Notes under the pieces: generated by a model
What the model was told of the DNA's origin: nothing
What the model saw: only the letters and a program-made list of their open reading frames with translations
Database searches by the model: none
Source: Pararhodobacter zhoushanensis
GTDB taxonomy: Bacteria > Pseudomonadota > Alphaproteobacteria > Rhodobacterales > Rhodobacteraceae
Length of the DNA stretch: 64,000 bases
NCBI RefSeq assembly: GCF_003990445.1
Contig: NZ_REEZ01000002.1
Span: 251,121-315,120, forward strand
Reading direction: 5' to 3'
Position numbers and translations under genes: made by a program
In this document: one piece after another, positions 29,730 through 38,697 of the stretch
Numbering within the stretch: position 1 is the first letter of the stretch
How the letters are laid out: every line of letters starts with the position of its first letter

Positions 29730-30848
29730 CTTGAAAAATCTGCCGAAAAGATCCGTGCGATCTGCCGCTACTGAAGCTGGCATAGGGAGCGAGGCGCCAT
29801 TGCCTGAGCTAAGCAACGATCAGGGTATCTACACCATGGGGTCGGTCAAGAACGCGGCTTTTCCAAGGGATTGCGGCGCCGGGTTAGCGGCTTATCTTGC
29901 AACCAAAGAGGGCAGACCACGCGCCTCACCGGCGTTGGGCGTAGCTCAACGCGTTGGGAACGCCGCGTCGGATAAGGTGCAAAAGCAAAGCCTTGCCGGA
30001 CGCCGACCCGCTGTTGACCACACAGAACCAAGCGACACGACCACAGAAACCCGAACGAAACCCGCTTAAGCCACCATCAAAGATTGCCCTGAAGCCCGAA
30101 CCTCCCTCGCCCGGTTAGCGGTTCGCAGCATTGAGCCGCGCGGAGAGATGAAGTGGCATTTACTTGACGCCACTGGCGCCGGCCCTACGTTCGGCACGGG
30201 GCAGAGAAATGGCGCGATTGTCCGGGACGGCCCGGAATTTTACCCCGGCCAAACATGGTCACCTCATAACGCTGGCCAGACTTTCGAACTGCAGGGTTTG
30301 CGACTTTGCGGCTACATTAGTGCTGCCCGGAAGTATCCCAACCCAATTGTGAGCGCAGCGCGCCTGTTCCAGCACTGCTTGCCAATAGACGATCGCGGCC
30401 ACGTCTGACGGCGTGCCTTTATCTGGCAACGAATGCGTTAAGCGTCGCGCGCGACTACCGGCGGATCGCACAACCCCATCATGACGTCGGTCAGACGGCC
30501 CGCGGTCGCTGTCTGGTGGACACCGGTTTTCGTGCAGTCCTCAAACCGGCAAGTGCACTCTTACAACACCGGATCCGCGGGGGTTTCGACCTTTATGTCG
30601 CCGAGAAAGGGAGCATCAGCTATCACGGATCTCCTCAACTTGGTGCGGACAACGTGCCGTGGCCCGCATTGCCGCGAACGAGAGGCCTTTTCGACCGCCA
30701 GCCAACATTGGCGAACGACGAATATGAGCCGGCAGTCCCGACGGTCAGCAAATCCCGGGAAAGTCGGTATCTAACCGAAAGGTAAAACTTCGGGCTTTGC
30801 GCGGTGATGGATCCGCGCAACAGCCGTCAGCCCGCGCGCCGCCAAAAG
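29730..30848. other. Long stretch without a credible gene
   Basis: About 1.1 kb between cheD and the terminator at 30849. Short open frames occur (29836-30069, 30148-30408, 30481-30774 and 30516-30785 on +), but they lack conserved motifs, ribosome binding sites and a consistent frame. Composition resembles the less GC-rich chemotaxis cluster. No tRNA, insertion-sequence end or repeat was identified. It may be decayed coding sequence or an RNA gene not recognisable by eye. Confidence 0.6.
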
Positions 30849-30878
30849 AGGATGCCGGCCCGCATGGACCGGCATCTC
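30849..30878 (-). terminator. Terminator of the FAD-dehydrogenase/ThDP unit
   Basis: GATGCCGG (30851-30858) pairs with CCGGCATC (30869-30876), extended by flanking bases. On the minus strand it is followed by CTCTTTTGG. It lies 21 bases past the dehydrogenase stop. Confidence 0.75.
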
Positions 30879-30898
30879 TTCAAATCGGGCTGGGACAG

Positions 30899-32275
30899 TC
30901 AGCCGCCCTGTCCCAACTTGCCCGGGTTCATCAATCCTTTGGGGTCAATCGCCGATTTCAGCGTCTTCATGAGATCGACCGCCGCATCCCCGTGCTCGGC
31001 GCGCAGGTATTTCAACTTGCCGGTGCCGATCCCGTGCTCGCCGCTCGCCGTGCCACCGACCGTAAGAGCCCGCTCAACCAGACGCTCGGCCAGACGCTCG
31101 GCCTCGGCCAGCTCGCGGGGATCATCGGGCTGGATGATATACGCCGCGTGATAATTGCCGTCGCCGACATGGCCGATGATCTGCCCCAACAGGAAACTGT
31201 CCTCGATATCGGCACGGGCGGCTTCAATCTGGCCCGCCAATTCCGAAATCGGCACACAGATATCGCCGGTATAGAGTTCGCTGCCCGGGCGAATCGCCTT
31301 GGTTGCCCAGTAGAGATCATGCCGCGCTTGCCAGAGTTTCGCGCGTTCCTCGGCATCGGCGGTCCAGACGAAATCTTCGGCACCGTGGTCGGCGGCGATC
31401 CCGGCGACGATCTGCGCCTGTTCGGCAACCCAGGCATCGGTCCCGTGGAATTCGAACATCAGGGTCGGCGCGACTTTCATCGTGGTTTTGGAATACGCGT
31501 TCACCCCGGCCACGGCGACGGCGTCCAGAAACTCCACCCGCGCCATCGGGACGCCGTATTGCACCGCCTCGATCACGGTTTCGACCGCGCTGGCGGCATC
31601 GGGAAAGGCGCAGACCGCCGAAGAAATCGCCTCGGGGATCGGGTGCAGGCGCACAGTGAGTTCTGTGATCACACCCAGCGTACCCTCGGCCCCGACAAAG
31701 AGATGCGTCAGATCATAGCCGGTCGAGGATTTCCGCGCCCGGCTGCCGGTTTTCACCAGCTTGCCGTCGGGCGTCACCACTTTCAGCGCCAGAACGTTGT
31801 CGCGCATCGTGCCATAGCGGTAGGCCATCGTCCCCGACCCGCGGGTCGAGGCCATGCCGCCCAGCGACGCATCCGCGCCCGGATCGACCGAGAACATAAG
31901 GCCCGTGGCCCGCAGTTCGGTGTTCAGCTGCTTGCGCGTGACACCCGATTGCACAACGGCCAACCCGTCCTGGGGACGGATTTCAAGGATATGGTTCATC
32001 TCGCGGGTGTCGATTGTGATGCCGCCCCGCGCGGGGATCGTGTGGCCCTCCATCGATGAACCCGCGCCGTAGGGCACCATAGGCACATCATTTTCGACGC
32101 AAAGGCGCACGATTTCCTGCACCTCTTCAACCGTGCGCGGAAACGCGACAGCGTCGGGCATCGCGGCGGCGTGCCAGCCGGTGTCGCGGCTGTGGTGGTC
32201 GCGCACGGCTTTGGCGGTGGCCAGACGCTCGCCCAGCAGCGCTTGCAGCGCGGTGATCGTATTGGTCAGGTTCAC
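30899..32275 (-). CDS. FAD-linked D-2-hydroxyacid dehydrogenase (D-lactate dehydrogenase/GlcD-like)
   Basis: This 458-residue flavoprotein of the VAO/PCMH family oxidises a 2-hydroxyacid and passes electrons to a quinone or cytochrome. The FAD domain has VPYGAGSSMEGH, VDPGADASLGGMASTRGSG and STGYDLTHLFVGAEGTLGVIT; the C-terminal cap has HVGDGNYHAAYI and ends with SGEHGIGTGK and DPKGLMNPGK, all typical of D-lactate dehydrogenase (cytochrome) and GlcD. The exact substrate is not readable. It overlaps the upstream ThDP-enzyme gene by four bases, so the two probably act in sequence, hydroxyacid to oxoacid and then decarboxylation or carboligation. Confidence 0.8.
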   Translation of the reverse strand: MNLTNTITALQALLGERLATAKAVRDHHSRDTGWHAAAMPDAVAFPRTVEEVQEIVRLCVENDVPMVPYGAGSSMEGHTIPARGGITIDTREMNHILEIRPQDGLAVVQSGVTRKQLNTELRATGLMFSVDPGADASLGGMASTRGSGTMAYRYGTMRDNVLALKVVTPDGKLVKTGSRARKSSTGYDLTHLFVGAEGTLGVITELTVRLHPIPEAISSAVCAFPDAASAVETVIEAVQYGVPMARVEFLDAVAVAGVNAYSKTTMKVAPTLMFEFHGTDAWVAEQAQIVAGIAADHGAEDFVWTADAEERAKLWQARHDLYWATKAIRPGSELYTGDICVPISELAGQIEAARADIEDSFLLGQIIGHVGDGNYHAAYIIQPDDPRELAEAERLAERLVERALTVGGTASGEHGIGTGKLKYLRAEHGDAAVDLMKTLKSAIDPKGLMNPGKLGQGG

Positions 32276-33927
32276 GGATACAGGCTCCCGCTGCCGCGCG
32301 GATATTTCGACGATTCAATCTCTTGGCAGGTGATGAACTCCAGCAAAGCCGGTTGCCCCGCCTCGGTCGCCGCGATGCCGCGTTTGATCGCCGGGATGAT
32401 CTCGGCCACCTCGGTGATGCGCTCGCCGTAGCCGCCCATGGCTCGGGCGAAGGCGGCATAGTCGCCGCCGATGTCGGTCGAGCGGTATTTTTCCGTCGAA
32501 ACCGGCATGATCGGCAGTTCCATCGCCATCGAGTGGTTGTTCAGCAGGATCGACAGGATCGGGATCCGCTCGCGCACCGCCGTTTCAAAATCCATGCCGG
32601 TAAAGCCGATCGCCGCATCGCCCCAGACGTTGATGCACAGCTTGTCCGGGCAGGCCAGTTTCGCGCCCATCGCCAGCCCCAGACCATAGCCAAGCTGGGT
32701 GGATTTGCCCCAGCCGATATAGCTGAGTGGCGTGGTTGAGACCCAGAAAGGCGAGAGCTGGTCGCGCGGGCTGCCGGCGTCATGGGTGATGATGGTGTTG
32801 GCGACGTCGACGGTGTGCTGCAGATCCCAGAGCACGCGGTAAGGGCGGAACGGGGCCTCGTCCGAGCGGAGCTTGACCATCCATTTCTTCATCCACGGCG
32901 CGCGGACGCGCTGGATTTCGTCGGCCACGGCGCGCGGGTCGGGGGTCGGCAGGCGGCGGGCGTTAACCTCGGCCAGCACGGCGTCGAGCATCAGCGCGGC
33001 GTCACCGACCAGTGCGATTTCGGCCTCGATGTCCTTGTTGACGTGGTCGGGGTCCAGCGTCGCATGGATCACCCGCTTGCCCAAAGGCATCTCGACGCCA
33101 AAGGCGGTTTCAGTGAACGAACAGCCGATGCCAAAGATCACATCCGCATTATCGAGGAAATGCCGAACAGTCAGCGGCAGCGCCGCGCCGCCCGAGCCGA
33201 GCGCGAGTTGGTGGTCCTCAGGAAAGGCGCTTTTTCCTTCGAGCGAGGTGCAGACCGGGATCGACAACCGCTCGGCCAGCGCCTTGAGTTGCGGCCAGGC
33301 CTTGGCGTAATGCACGCCCTGCCCCGCATAGATTACCGGGCGTTTCGCCCCGGCGAGCAGGTCAACGGCCTGCACCACGGCTGCCGGATCGGGGCCATAG
33401 CGGGTGCGCAGAACCGGGGTGTAGTTCAGCGGCTCAGGCACGTCATCGTTCCAGATGTCGTTGGGGATCTCGACCAGAACCGGCCCGCCGCGCCCGTTTT
33501 TCAACCGCGAGAAAGCGCGGCGCATGATGCTGGGGATCTCGCGGGCATCGTTGATCGGCTCGGCTGATTTGGTGATGTCGCGCATCGAGATGGACGAATT
33601 GTAGTTCGGCGAGACATGCGCCAGCCGCCGGTGATACCCGCCCGGCATGACCAACAGCGGCACGGATTCCGCAAAGGCCTGCGCGATGGCGCCGTAGGTG
33701 TTCTCGGCCCCCGGTCCCGATTGCATGACAAATACGCCGATTTTCTCGCCGCTGGTCATCCGGCTGATGGCATCCGCCATATGCGCGCCGGTGCGTTCCT
33801 GCCGGACGATGATCGGCCGGATATCGGCCATTGCGGCGTATTCGAGCACGTGATTGACCGGATAGCCGATGACCATCTCAACGCCTTCGCGTTTGAGAAT
33901 CTCGGCGATTGCATCTCCGACTTTCAT
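32272..33927 (-). CDS. Thiamine diphosphate-dependent enzyme, acetolactate synthase-like
   Basis: This 551-residue protein of the ThDP decarboxylase/acetolactate synthase fold has three domains. The N-terminal Pyr domain has GYPVNHVLEYAAM, the catalytic-type Glu in IIVRQERTGAHMADA and MQSGPGAENTYGAIAQAF. A central domain runs from about 185 to 320. The C-terminal PP domain has the cofactor motif as WGDAAIGFTGMDFETA ending LLNNH, with GDA instead of the common GDG. The reaction cannot be fixed; a 2-oxoacid decarboxylase or carboligase is likely. It is the first gene of a minus-strand pair, divergent from the TRAP operon, behind GGGAGGGG and an ATGTATACAT operator. Confidence 0.8.
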   Translation of the reverse strand: MKVGDAIAEILKREGVEMVIGYPVNHVLEYAAMADIRPIIVRQERTGAHMADAISRMTSGEKIGVFVMQSGPGAENTYGAIAQAFAESVPLLVMPGGYHRRLAHVSPNYNSSISMRDITKSAEPINDAREIPSIMRRAFSRLKNGRGGPVLVEIPNDIWNDDVPEPLNYTPVLRTRYGPDPAAVVQAVDLLAGAKRPVIYAGQGVHYAKAWPQLKALAERLSIPVCTSLEGKSAFPEDHQLALGSGGAALPLTVRHFLDNADVIFGIGCSFTETAFGVEMPLGKRVIHATLDPDHVNKDIEAEIALVGDAALMLDAVLAEVNARRLPTPDPRAVADEIQRVRAPWMKKWMVKLRSDEAPFRPYRVLWDLQHTVDVANTIITHDAGSPRDQLSPFWVSTTPLSYIGWGKSTQLGYGLGLAMGAKLACPDKLCINVWGDAAIGFTGMDFETAVRERIPILSILLNNHSMAMELPIMPVSTEKYRSTDIGGDYAAFARAMGGYGERITEVAEIIPAIKRGIAATEAGQPALLEFITCQEIESSKYPRGSGSLYP

Positions 33928-33942
33928 GCCACCCCTCCCAGA

Positions 33943-33952
33943 ATGTATACAT
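33943..33952. promoter_or_regulatory. ATGTATACAT palindrome upstream of the ThDP-enzyme gene
   Basis: This decamer is identical to the one upstream of ligA. It lies only 15 bases before the ThDP-enzyme start codon, so a bound protein would sit at or past the transcription start and should repress. Confidence 0.5.
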
Positions 33953-33955
33953 CAC

Positions 33956-33974
33956 TTGTCAGTCTGCCTGACAA
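33956..33974. promoter_or_regulatory. TTGTCAG-N5-CTGACAA palindrome
   Basis: Perfect seven-base arms (33956-33962, 33968-33974) lie three bases beyond the ATGTATACAT site. An imperfect copy, TTGTCAG-N5-CTGCGACA, starts at 34298, next to the ATGTACACAT site on the TRAP side. The pairing suggests a compound operator for the divergent units. Confidence 0.45.
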
Positions 33975-34316
33975 AAGAGCCCTTCGCAACGGGCCAGATG
34001 CTGGCTAGTCCGGCTTCACGGCAGAAATCGGGCACGGGCGCGACCTATTCGGGCCCCTGATACTGATTCGGCGGCAGGTTTCCTTGCCGCAGCTTCAGCG
34101 CCGCAGTTCTCACCGACAGAAAAACCGCTCACGCCGGGAATTTGCTGTCTTTTCCCGATCCGGATCATCGCAGAACCTTGCAAGACGCCGGAATCAAAGA
34201 CCGATCCTTGTTTCCGGCTTTCCCGAAATTGCCGCCACGACCGCCGAAGTCGCACGCCGGATTACAGTGAAGATTGAGAATGGTTCATGAAAATTCCTTG
34301 TCAGGAGGCCTGCGAC
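33975..34316. other. Divergent intergenic region between ThDP enzyme and TRAP operon
   Basis: About 340 bases without a credible gene, between two operator-like clusters. No clear -35/-10 pair could be assigned to either side. Confidence 0.5.
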
Positions 34317-34326
34317 ATGTACACAT
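34317..34326. promoter_or_regulatory. ATGTACACAT site upstream of the TRAP operon
   Basis: One base differs from the ATGTATACAT palindromes at 2385 and 33943. It lies 64 bases before the dctP start, close to the 71-base distance seen at ligA. Confidence 0.45.
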
Positions 34327-34390
34327 ATCAGGTGAAGCCCTGCCGCCGCGCTCTGACAGGTGGCAGCCCGGACTTCGAGGGAGGAAATCA

Positions 34391-35413
34391 ATGAACACCA
34401 GAACCTTGGCAGTTGCCACGGCCGTTGCTCTATGCCTTGGCCAAACGGCTCTCGCACAGGAATACACGCTCAGCCTCGCGCATTGGGTGCCCGGTACGCA
34501 CCCGTTGCAGACGCTGGGAATTGAGCCGTGGATCCAGTCGATTTCGGAGGCGTCGGGAGGGCGCATCGCGATCGACATTTTCCCGGCACAGCAGCTCGGC
34601 GCGGCAGCAGACCACTATGATATGGCGCGCGACGGCATCGCCGACATCGCCTTTATCAACCCGGGCTATCAGCCGGGCCGCTTCCCGATTCTGGCGGCGG
34701 CCGAACTGCCGTTCCTGTTCGCCAACGCCACAGGCGCGGTGCGGGGCCTGACCGAATGGTATCAGAACTACGACGATCAGGAGATGTCCGAGACCTACTT
34801 CTGCATGGCCCTGACCCATGATCCGGGAACCATGCATGGCAAGTCCCCGATTCTGGTCCCCGAAGACGTGCGCGGCCACACCGTGCGCCCGGCCAACGCC
34901 ACCGAAGCGCGGTTTGTGAACCTGCTGGGTGGTGCCTCGGTTCAGGTGCCCGCCCCTGCGATGCGTGAGGCGCTGTCGAACGGCACCGCTGACATCACGC
35001 AAAGCCCGTGGGAGTCGCTCTATATCTTCGGCGCCGACAGTCTGGTCACGCATCACCTCGACATGCCCTTCTACGCTTCGATCAACGCGTTCGTCATGAA
35101 CCGCGGCATGATCGACGGGCTGCCCGAGGATCTGCGTCAGGTCATGATGGACCATTGCACGCCCGAAATGGCCGAGCAGATGTCGACCGGCTGGGCGGGT
35201 GCTGAAGCTGCGGGCCGTGAACGCATCGCCGCCGATCCGGCGCACACGATGTACACCCCCAACGCCGAGCAGGTCGCAATGTGGCAGGAAGCCGCCGCAC
35301 CGCTGACCGAAGAATGGCTGGCGCTGATGGAGAGCCAGGGCCAGGACGGCCCAGCGATCCTGCAGGGTCTGCGCGACTCGCTGGCGCGGTATGACGGCCT
35401 CTACGCCGAGTGA
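34391..35413 (+). CDS. dctP: TRAP transporter solute-binding protein (DctP family)
   Basis: This periplasmic protein captures a carboxylate for the TRAP permease. The 340-residue protein has a signal peptide (MNTRTLAVATAVALCLGQTALAQ), then LSLAHWVPGTHPLQ and the substrate-carboxylate-binding Arg region VRGHTVRPANATEARFVNLLGG, with NGTADITQSPW as the usual late motif. The start at 34391 follows GGGAGGAAA. It is the first gene of the dctPQM set. The ligand is unknown; a 2-hydroxy- or 2-oxoacid would fit the divergent FAD dehydrogenase and ThDP enzyme, and an aromatic acid would fit the shared operator with ligA. Confidence 0.88.
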   Translation: MNTRTLAVATAVALCLGQTALAQEYTLSLAHWVPGTHPLQTLGIEPWIQSISEASGGRIAIDIFPAQQLGAAADHYDMARDGIADIAFINPGYQPGRFPILAAAELPFLFANATGAVRGLTEWYQNYDDQEMSETYFCMALTHDPGTMHGKSPILVPEDVRGHTVRPANATEARFVNLLGGASVQVPAPAMREALSNGTADITQSPWESLYIFGADSLVTHHLDMPFYASINAFVMNRGMIDGLPEDLRQVMMDHCTPEMAEQMSTGWAGAEAAGRERIAADPAHTMYTPNAEQVAMWQEAAAPLTEEWLALMESQGQDGPAILQGLRDSLARYDGLYAE

Positions 35414-35493
35414 ACCATCGGTCGATCTGACCCTCTGAGCACCGGGCGGAGACCTTCCGCCCGGGCCTTTCTTCTGACGAACGGACGTATCCC

Positions 35494-36006
35494 TTGGTCA
35501 AGATCCTCGAAAATTTCTGCCGGGTCGTGGAAATGCTGGCCGGGCTTTTGCTCGGCCTCTGCACGATCCTGATCGTCGCGTCCGCGATTGGACGCTATGC
35601 CCTAACCAGCCCGATCCCTGACAGTTTCGACGTGTCGCGCCTGCTGCTGGGGGCCTGCATCATGTGGGGCTTTGCCTCGGTCGGGTATCGCGGCGGACAC
35701 ATCACCGTTGACCTGTTTGTCGAGATGATGCCCGAACGCGTGCGGCGCTGGGTCGAGCTGCTGGCATGGCTGGTGCTGTTGTTCTTCGTCATCCTGCTGA
35801 CGTGGAAAATGTTCACCCGCGTTGAGAGCGCCATGCGCTCGAACGAGGCGACATTTGATCTGCGCTTCCCGGTCTGGCCGCTGATGGCGCTGATCTGGGC
35901 TGGCACGGCAATCAGCATCGTTACCATTACCGTGCGGATGTTCCTGCTGGCGACCGGCAAGGCCGACCCTGAATTCGAGCGCGACGCCGCGCAAAAGGTG
36001 GACTGA
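35494..36006 (+). CDS. dctQ: TRAP transporter small permease (DctQ family)
   Basis: DctQ is the four-helix inner-membrane subunit that joins the large permease. The 170-residue protein has helices at about 15-35 (AGLLLGLCTILIVASAIGRY), 48-68, 90-110 (VELLAWLVLLFFVILLTW) and 130-155. The start is assigned to TTG 35494 with no good ribosome binding site; GTG 35524 would trim ten residues. It ends one base before dctM. Confidence 0.85.
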   Translation: MVKILENFCRVVEMLAGLLLGLCTILIVASAIGRYALTSPIPDSFDVSRLLLGACIMWGFASVGYRGGHITVDLFVEMMPERVRRWVELLAWLVLLFFVILLTWKMFTRVESAMRSNEATFDLRFPVWPLMALIWAGTAISIVTITVRMFLLATGKADPEFERDAAQKVD

Positions 36007-36007
36007 C

Positions 36008-37303
36008 ATGGCCTATACCGATCTGATCGCCGTTGTCGGCTTCCTTGCGCTGTTCGGCATGATGGCGCTGCGCGTGCCGATTGGCGTGGCCATGGGGCTG
36101 GTGGGGGTGTTCGGCTTTGCCGCGGTCCGCGGGATCAACCCGGCGCTGAACCTGCTGGCAACTTCGCCGATCCGCGTGATCACCGACTTCAACCTGACGC
36201 TGGTCAGCTTCTTCATCCTGATGGGCATCTTCGCCACCAACTCGGGCATCAGCCGCGAGCTGTTTCGAGCCGGGAACGCGTGGCTCGGGCAGTTCAAGGG
36301 CGGGTTGGGCCTGTCCACCATCGCCGCCTGTGGTGGCTTTGCCGCGATCTGCGGATCCTCCGTCGCCACCGCCGCGACGATGACCAAGATCGCCCTGCCC
36401 GAGATGCGCCGCTTTGGCTACAAGGACGACGCCGCCTCGGGCGTGATTGCTGCGGGCGGCACGCTGGGCATCCTGATCCCGCCGTCGGTGGTGATGGTGG
36501 TCTATGCCTACATCACCGAAACCGATGTGGGTAAGCTGTTCATCGCGGGGATCGTGCCGGGCATTCTGGCGATCACCATGTATATGGCCGCGCTGCTGAT
36601 CGGCCACCGCAAATCACTGCCGCCGGGCACGCCGTTCAATCTGGGTGAGGCCATGCGCTCCATGGCCGGGATCTGGGCCGTTGTGCTGCTCTTCGTGATG
36701 GTGATCGGCTCGATCTACTGGGGCGTTGCCACCCCGACCGAGGCTTCGGCCATCGGGGCGCTATTGACCATGATCGTCGGCATCGTGCGCGGGCGTCTGA
36801 CGTTCCGCCAGATCGTCGACAGCCTGACCGAGGCGCTGCGGACCTCGGTCTCGGTCTACACGGTGCTGATCGGCGCGATCCTGTTTGGCTATTTCCTGGC
36901 CATCACCCAATCGCCGCAAAAGCTGACCGCATGGCTGGTGGCGCTGGATTACGGCCCGATGGGCACGCTGGCGCTGATCCTGCTGGTGTTCGTGGTGGCA
37001 GGCTGCATCCTAGATTCCATGGCAATGATCATCCTGATGGTGCCGATCGTCTATCCGGTGATCGTGCATCTGGGCTTTGATCCGATCTGGTTCGGCATCA
37101 TCATCGTGATGACCGCTGAACTGGGGCTGATCACCCCACCGGTGGGGATAAACGTCTATGTGATCAATATGATAGCCAAGGACGTCAAACTGCCGGTGAT
37201 CTTTCGGGGGGTGCTGCCGTTCATCGTCGCGGATGTGTTCCGGCTGGGGATACTGGTGGCTTTCCCGGCGATTGTGCTCTGGTTGCCGCGCACGATGGGG
37301 TGA
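36008..37303 (+). CDS. dctM: TRAP transporter large permease (DctM family)
   Basis: DctM is the sodium- or proton-coupled transporter subunit. The 431-residue protein has about 12 membrane helices and the family stretches CGGFAAICGSSVATAATMTKIALPEM and ASGVIAAGGTLGILIPPSVVMVVYA, then a late TAELGLITPPVGINVYVIN. The start follows the dctQ stop at one base. Only the binding protein sets substrate specificity, so nothing more can be said of the cargo. Confidence 0.9.
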   Translation: MAYTDLIAVVGFLALFGMMALRVPIGVAMGLVGVFGFAAVRGINPALNLLATSPIRVITDFNLTLVSFFILMGIFATNSGISRELFRAGNAWLGQFKGGLGLSTIAACGGFAAICGSSVATAATMTKIALPEMRRFGYKDDAASGVIAAGGTLGILIPPSVVMVVYAYITETDVGKLFIAGIVPGILAITMYMAALLIGHRKSLPPGTPFNLGEAMRSMAGIWAVVLLFVMVIGSIYWGVATPTEASAIGALLTMIVGIVRGRLTFRQIVDSLTEALRTSVSVYTVLIGAILFGYFLAITQSPQKLTAWLVALDYGPMGTLALILLVFVVAGCILDSMAMIILMVPIVYPVIVHLGFDPIWFGIIIVMTAELGLITPPVGINVYVINMIAKDVKLPVIFRGVLPFIVADVFRLGILVAFPAIVLWLPRTMG

Positions 37304-37366
37304 AGGGGGGCGGCTTGCCCCGCGCCTTTCGTCCCCATAGGACGGGGGGCAAAAAGGGAGCCTTCC

Positions 37367-38173
37367 ATGCGCGCGATCTTGCTTGCTCTGTGCCTGTGCC
37401 TCGCCTCTCCGGCGCTGGCGCAGGTTGATACGCTCTGCACGCTGGCGCTGGACGCCTACACCGGCGCGGTGCTGCTGATTGAAGGCGACTGCGACACCCG
37501 CGTCACTCCGGCGTCGACCTTCAAGCTGCCTTTGGCGGTGATCGGCTTTGACACCGGCTTCCTGCAAGACCCGCAGCACCCCGCCCTGTCCTTTCAGCCC
37601 GGCGATCCCGACTGGGGCGGCGAAAACTGGCGGCGCGACACCAACCCCACCGACTGGCTGCGCTATTCCGTTGTCTGGTACTCGCAACGCATCACCCGCG
37701 CGCTGGGGGCGGATACGCTGACCCGCTACGCCCGCGCCTTTGACTATGGCAACGCCGATTTCAGCGGCGATGCGGGCTTTGACAACGGGTTAGAGCGCGC
37801 GTGGATCGCCTCGTCGCTGCTGGTCTCGCCGCGCGAGCAAGCCCATTTCCTGCGCGGCCTTGTCACCGACACCCTGCCGGTCAGCGCGCAGGCCATGGCC
37901 AACACCCGCGCCAGCACCCAACAGCACCAGAGCGGCGGCTGGGTCATCCACGGCAAAACCGGCGGCGCTTATCCCCGCCGCGCCGACCGCAGCTTTGACT
38001 ATGCGCATGGCTGGGGCTGGTACGTAGGCTGGGCGGAGCGGGGCGATCAGAGCGTGGTCTTCGTCCGGCTGACGCGCACGCAGACCCGGCAAGCGGAGTC
38101 GCCGGGCATCATGGCGCGCGCGGCGTTTCTGGCGGGATGGCCCGAGCTGGTGCAGCGCTTGCCGCTGGACTGA
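37367..38173 (+). CDS. Class D (OXA-type) beta-lactamase
   Basis: This is a periplasmic serine beta-lactamase. The 268-residue protein has a signal peptide (MRAILLALCLCLASPALA) and every class D motif in order: S-x-x-K in PASTFKLPLA (acylated Ser and carbamylated Lys), S-x-V in RYSVVWYSQ, Y-G-N in DYGNADFSG, W in RAWIASSL and K-T-G in IHGKTGGAYP. Length and spacing match active OXA enzymes, rather than the related BlaR/MecR sensors, which carry extra membrane domains. It lies behind the TRAP operon with its own ribosome binding site (GGGAG). There is no regulator or mobile element nearby, so it looks like a resident chromosomal gene. Confidence 0.88.
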   Translation: MRAILLALCLCLASPALAQVDTLCTLALDAYTGAVLLIEGDCDTRVTPASTFKLPLAVIGFDTGFLQDPQHPALSFQPGDPDWGGENWRRDTNPTDWLRYSVVWYSQRITRALGADTLTRYARAFDYGNADFSGDAGFDNGLERAWIASSLLVSPREQAHFLRGLVTDTLPVSAQAMANTRASTQQHQSGGWVIHGKTGGAYPRRADRSFDYAHGWGWYVGWAERGDQSVVFVRLTRTQTRQAESPGIMARAAFLAGWPELVQRLPLD

Positions 38174-38196
38174 CCAACGGCCTGTTCGCCGCTGGC

Positions 38197-38547
38197 TCAG
38201 CTGAACGGGCCTTTGAAGATAAAGAAGGCCCCGGCGAAAATCAGGCCAAAGCCGACAAGGTGGTTCATCGTGATCCGCTCGCCCAGATAGATGACGGAAA
38301 AGATGACGAAAACCGTCAGCGTGATGACCTCTTGCATCACCTTCAGTTCCGCCGCCGAATAGACCTGATGGCCGATGCGGTTGGCGGGGACAGCAAAGCA
38401 GTATTCGACAAAGGCGATGCCCCAGCTGACCAGAATCACGATCAGCAGCGGTTTGCTGGCAAACTTCAGGTGGCCATACCACGCGAAGGTCATGAAGACG
38501 TTGGAACAGATCAGCAGCAGGATCGGAAGTATGGCCGGAGATGTCAT
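38197..38547 (-). CDS. DUF486/DMT-type small membrane protein
   Basis: This 116-residue inner-membrane protein has four helices, of the DUF486 family of drug/metabolite-transporter-like proteins. Visible features are LLLICSNVFMTFAWYGHLKF at the N-terminus, EYCFAVPANRIGHQVYSAAELKVMQEVIT in the middle and HLVGFGLIFAGAFFIFK at the end. The function is not established. The start at 38547 is preferred to 38577 because AAAGGATA precedes it. It converges with the beta-lactamase gene. Confidence 0.8.
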   Translation of the reverse strand: MTSPAILPILLLICSNVFMTFAWYGHLKFASKPLLIVILVSWGIAFVEYCFAVPANRIGHQVYSAAELKVMQEVITLTVFVIFSVIYLGERITMNHLVGFGLIFAGAFFIFKGPFS

Positions 38548-38650
38548 TGGGGTATCCTTTGGCCCGAACATCGTCATGCGCCGAATTTTCTGTCAAGAAT
38601 GCACGATACGGCGCTGCCATTTTCAGCGTCACCTGCGCACCGATGAAAAA

Positions 38651-38672
38651 GGCCCGGCGTTTCCGCCGGGCC
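38651..38672 (-). terminator. Terminator of the decarboxylase-dehydrogenase fusion gene
   Basis: GGCCCGGCG (38651-38659) pairs with CGCCGGGCC (38664-38672) around a TTTC loop. On the minus strand it is followed by TTTTT. It lies 25 bases after the fusion gene. Confidence 0.85.
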
Positions 38673-38697
38673 CTCGCCGTCTCTACCCAAACGATGC

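Noticed and set aside
29938..30010. A tRNA-like string (GGGCGTAGCTCAACGCGTTGGG)
   Set aside because: It resembles an acceptor and D-arm, but no anticodon stem, no GTTCGA T-loop and no closing acceptor strand follow.
29836..30069. A possible 77-residue protein after cheD
   Set aside because: No ribosome binding site, low-complexity composition and no recognisable motif. It was left as part of the gene-free stretch.
30481..30785. Two overlapping open frames before the terminator at 30849
   Set aside because: Neither has a family motif or ribosome binding site, and the two frames conflict with each other.
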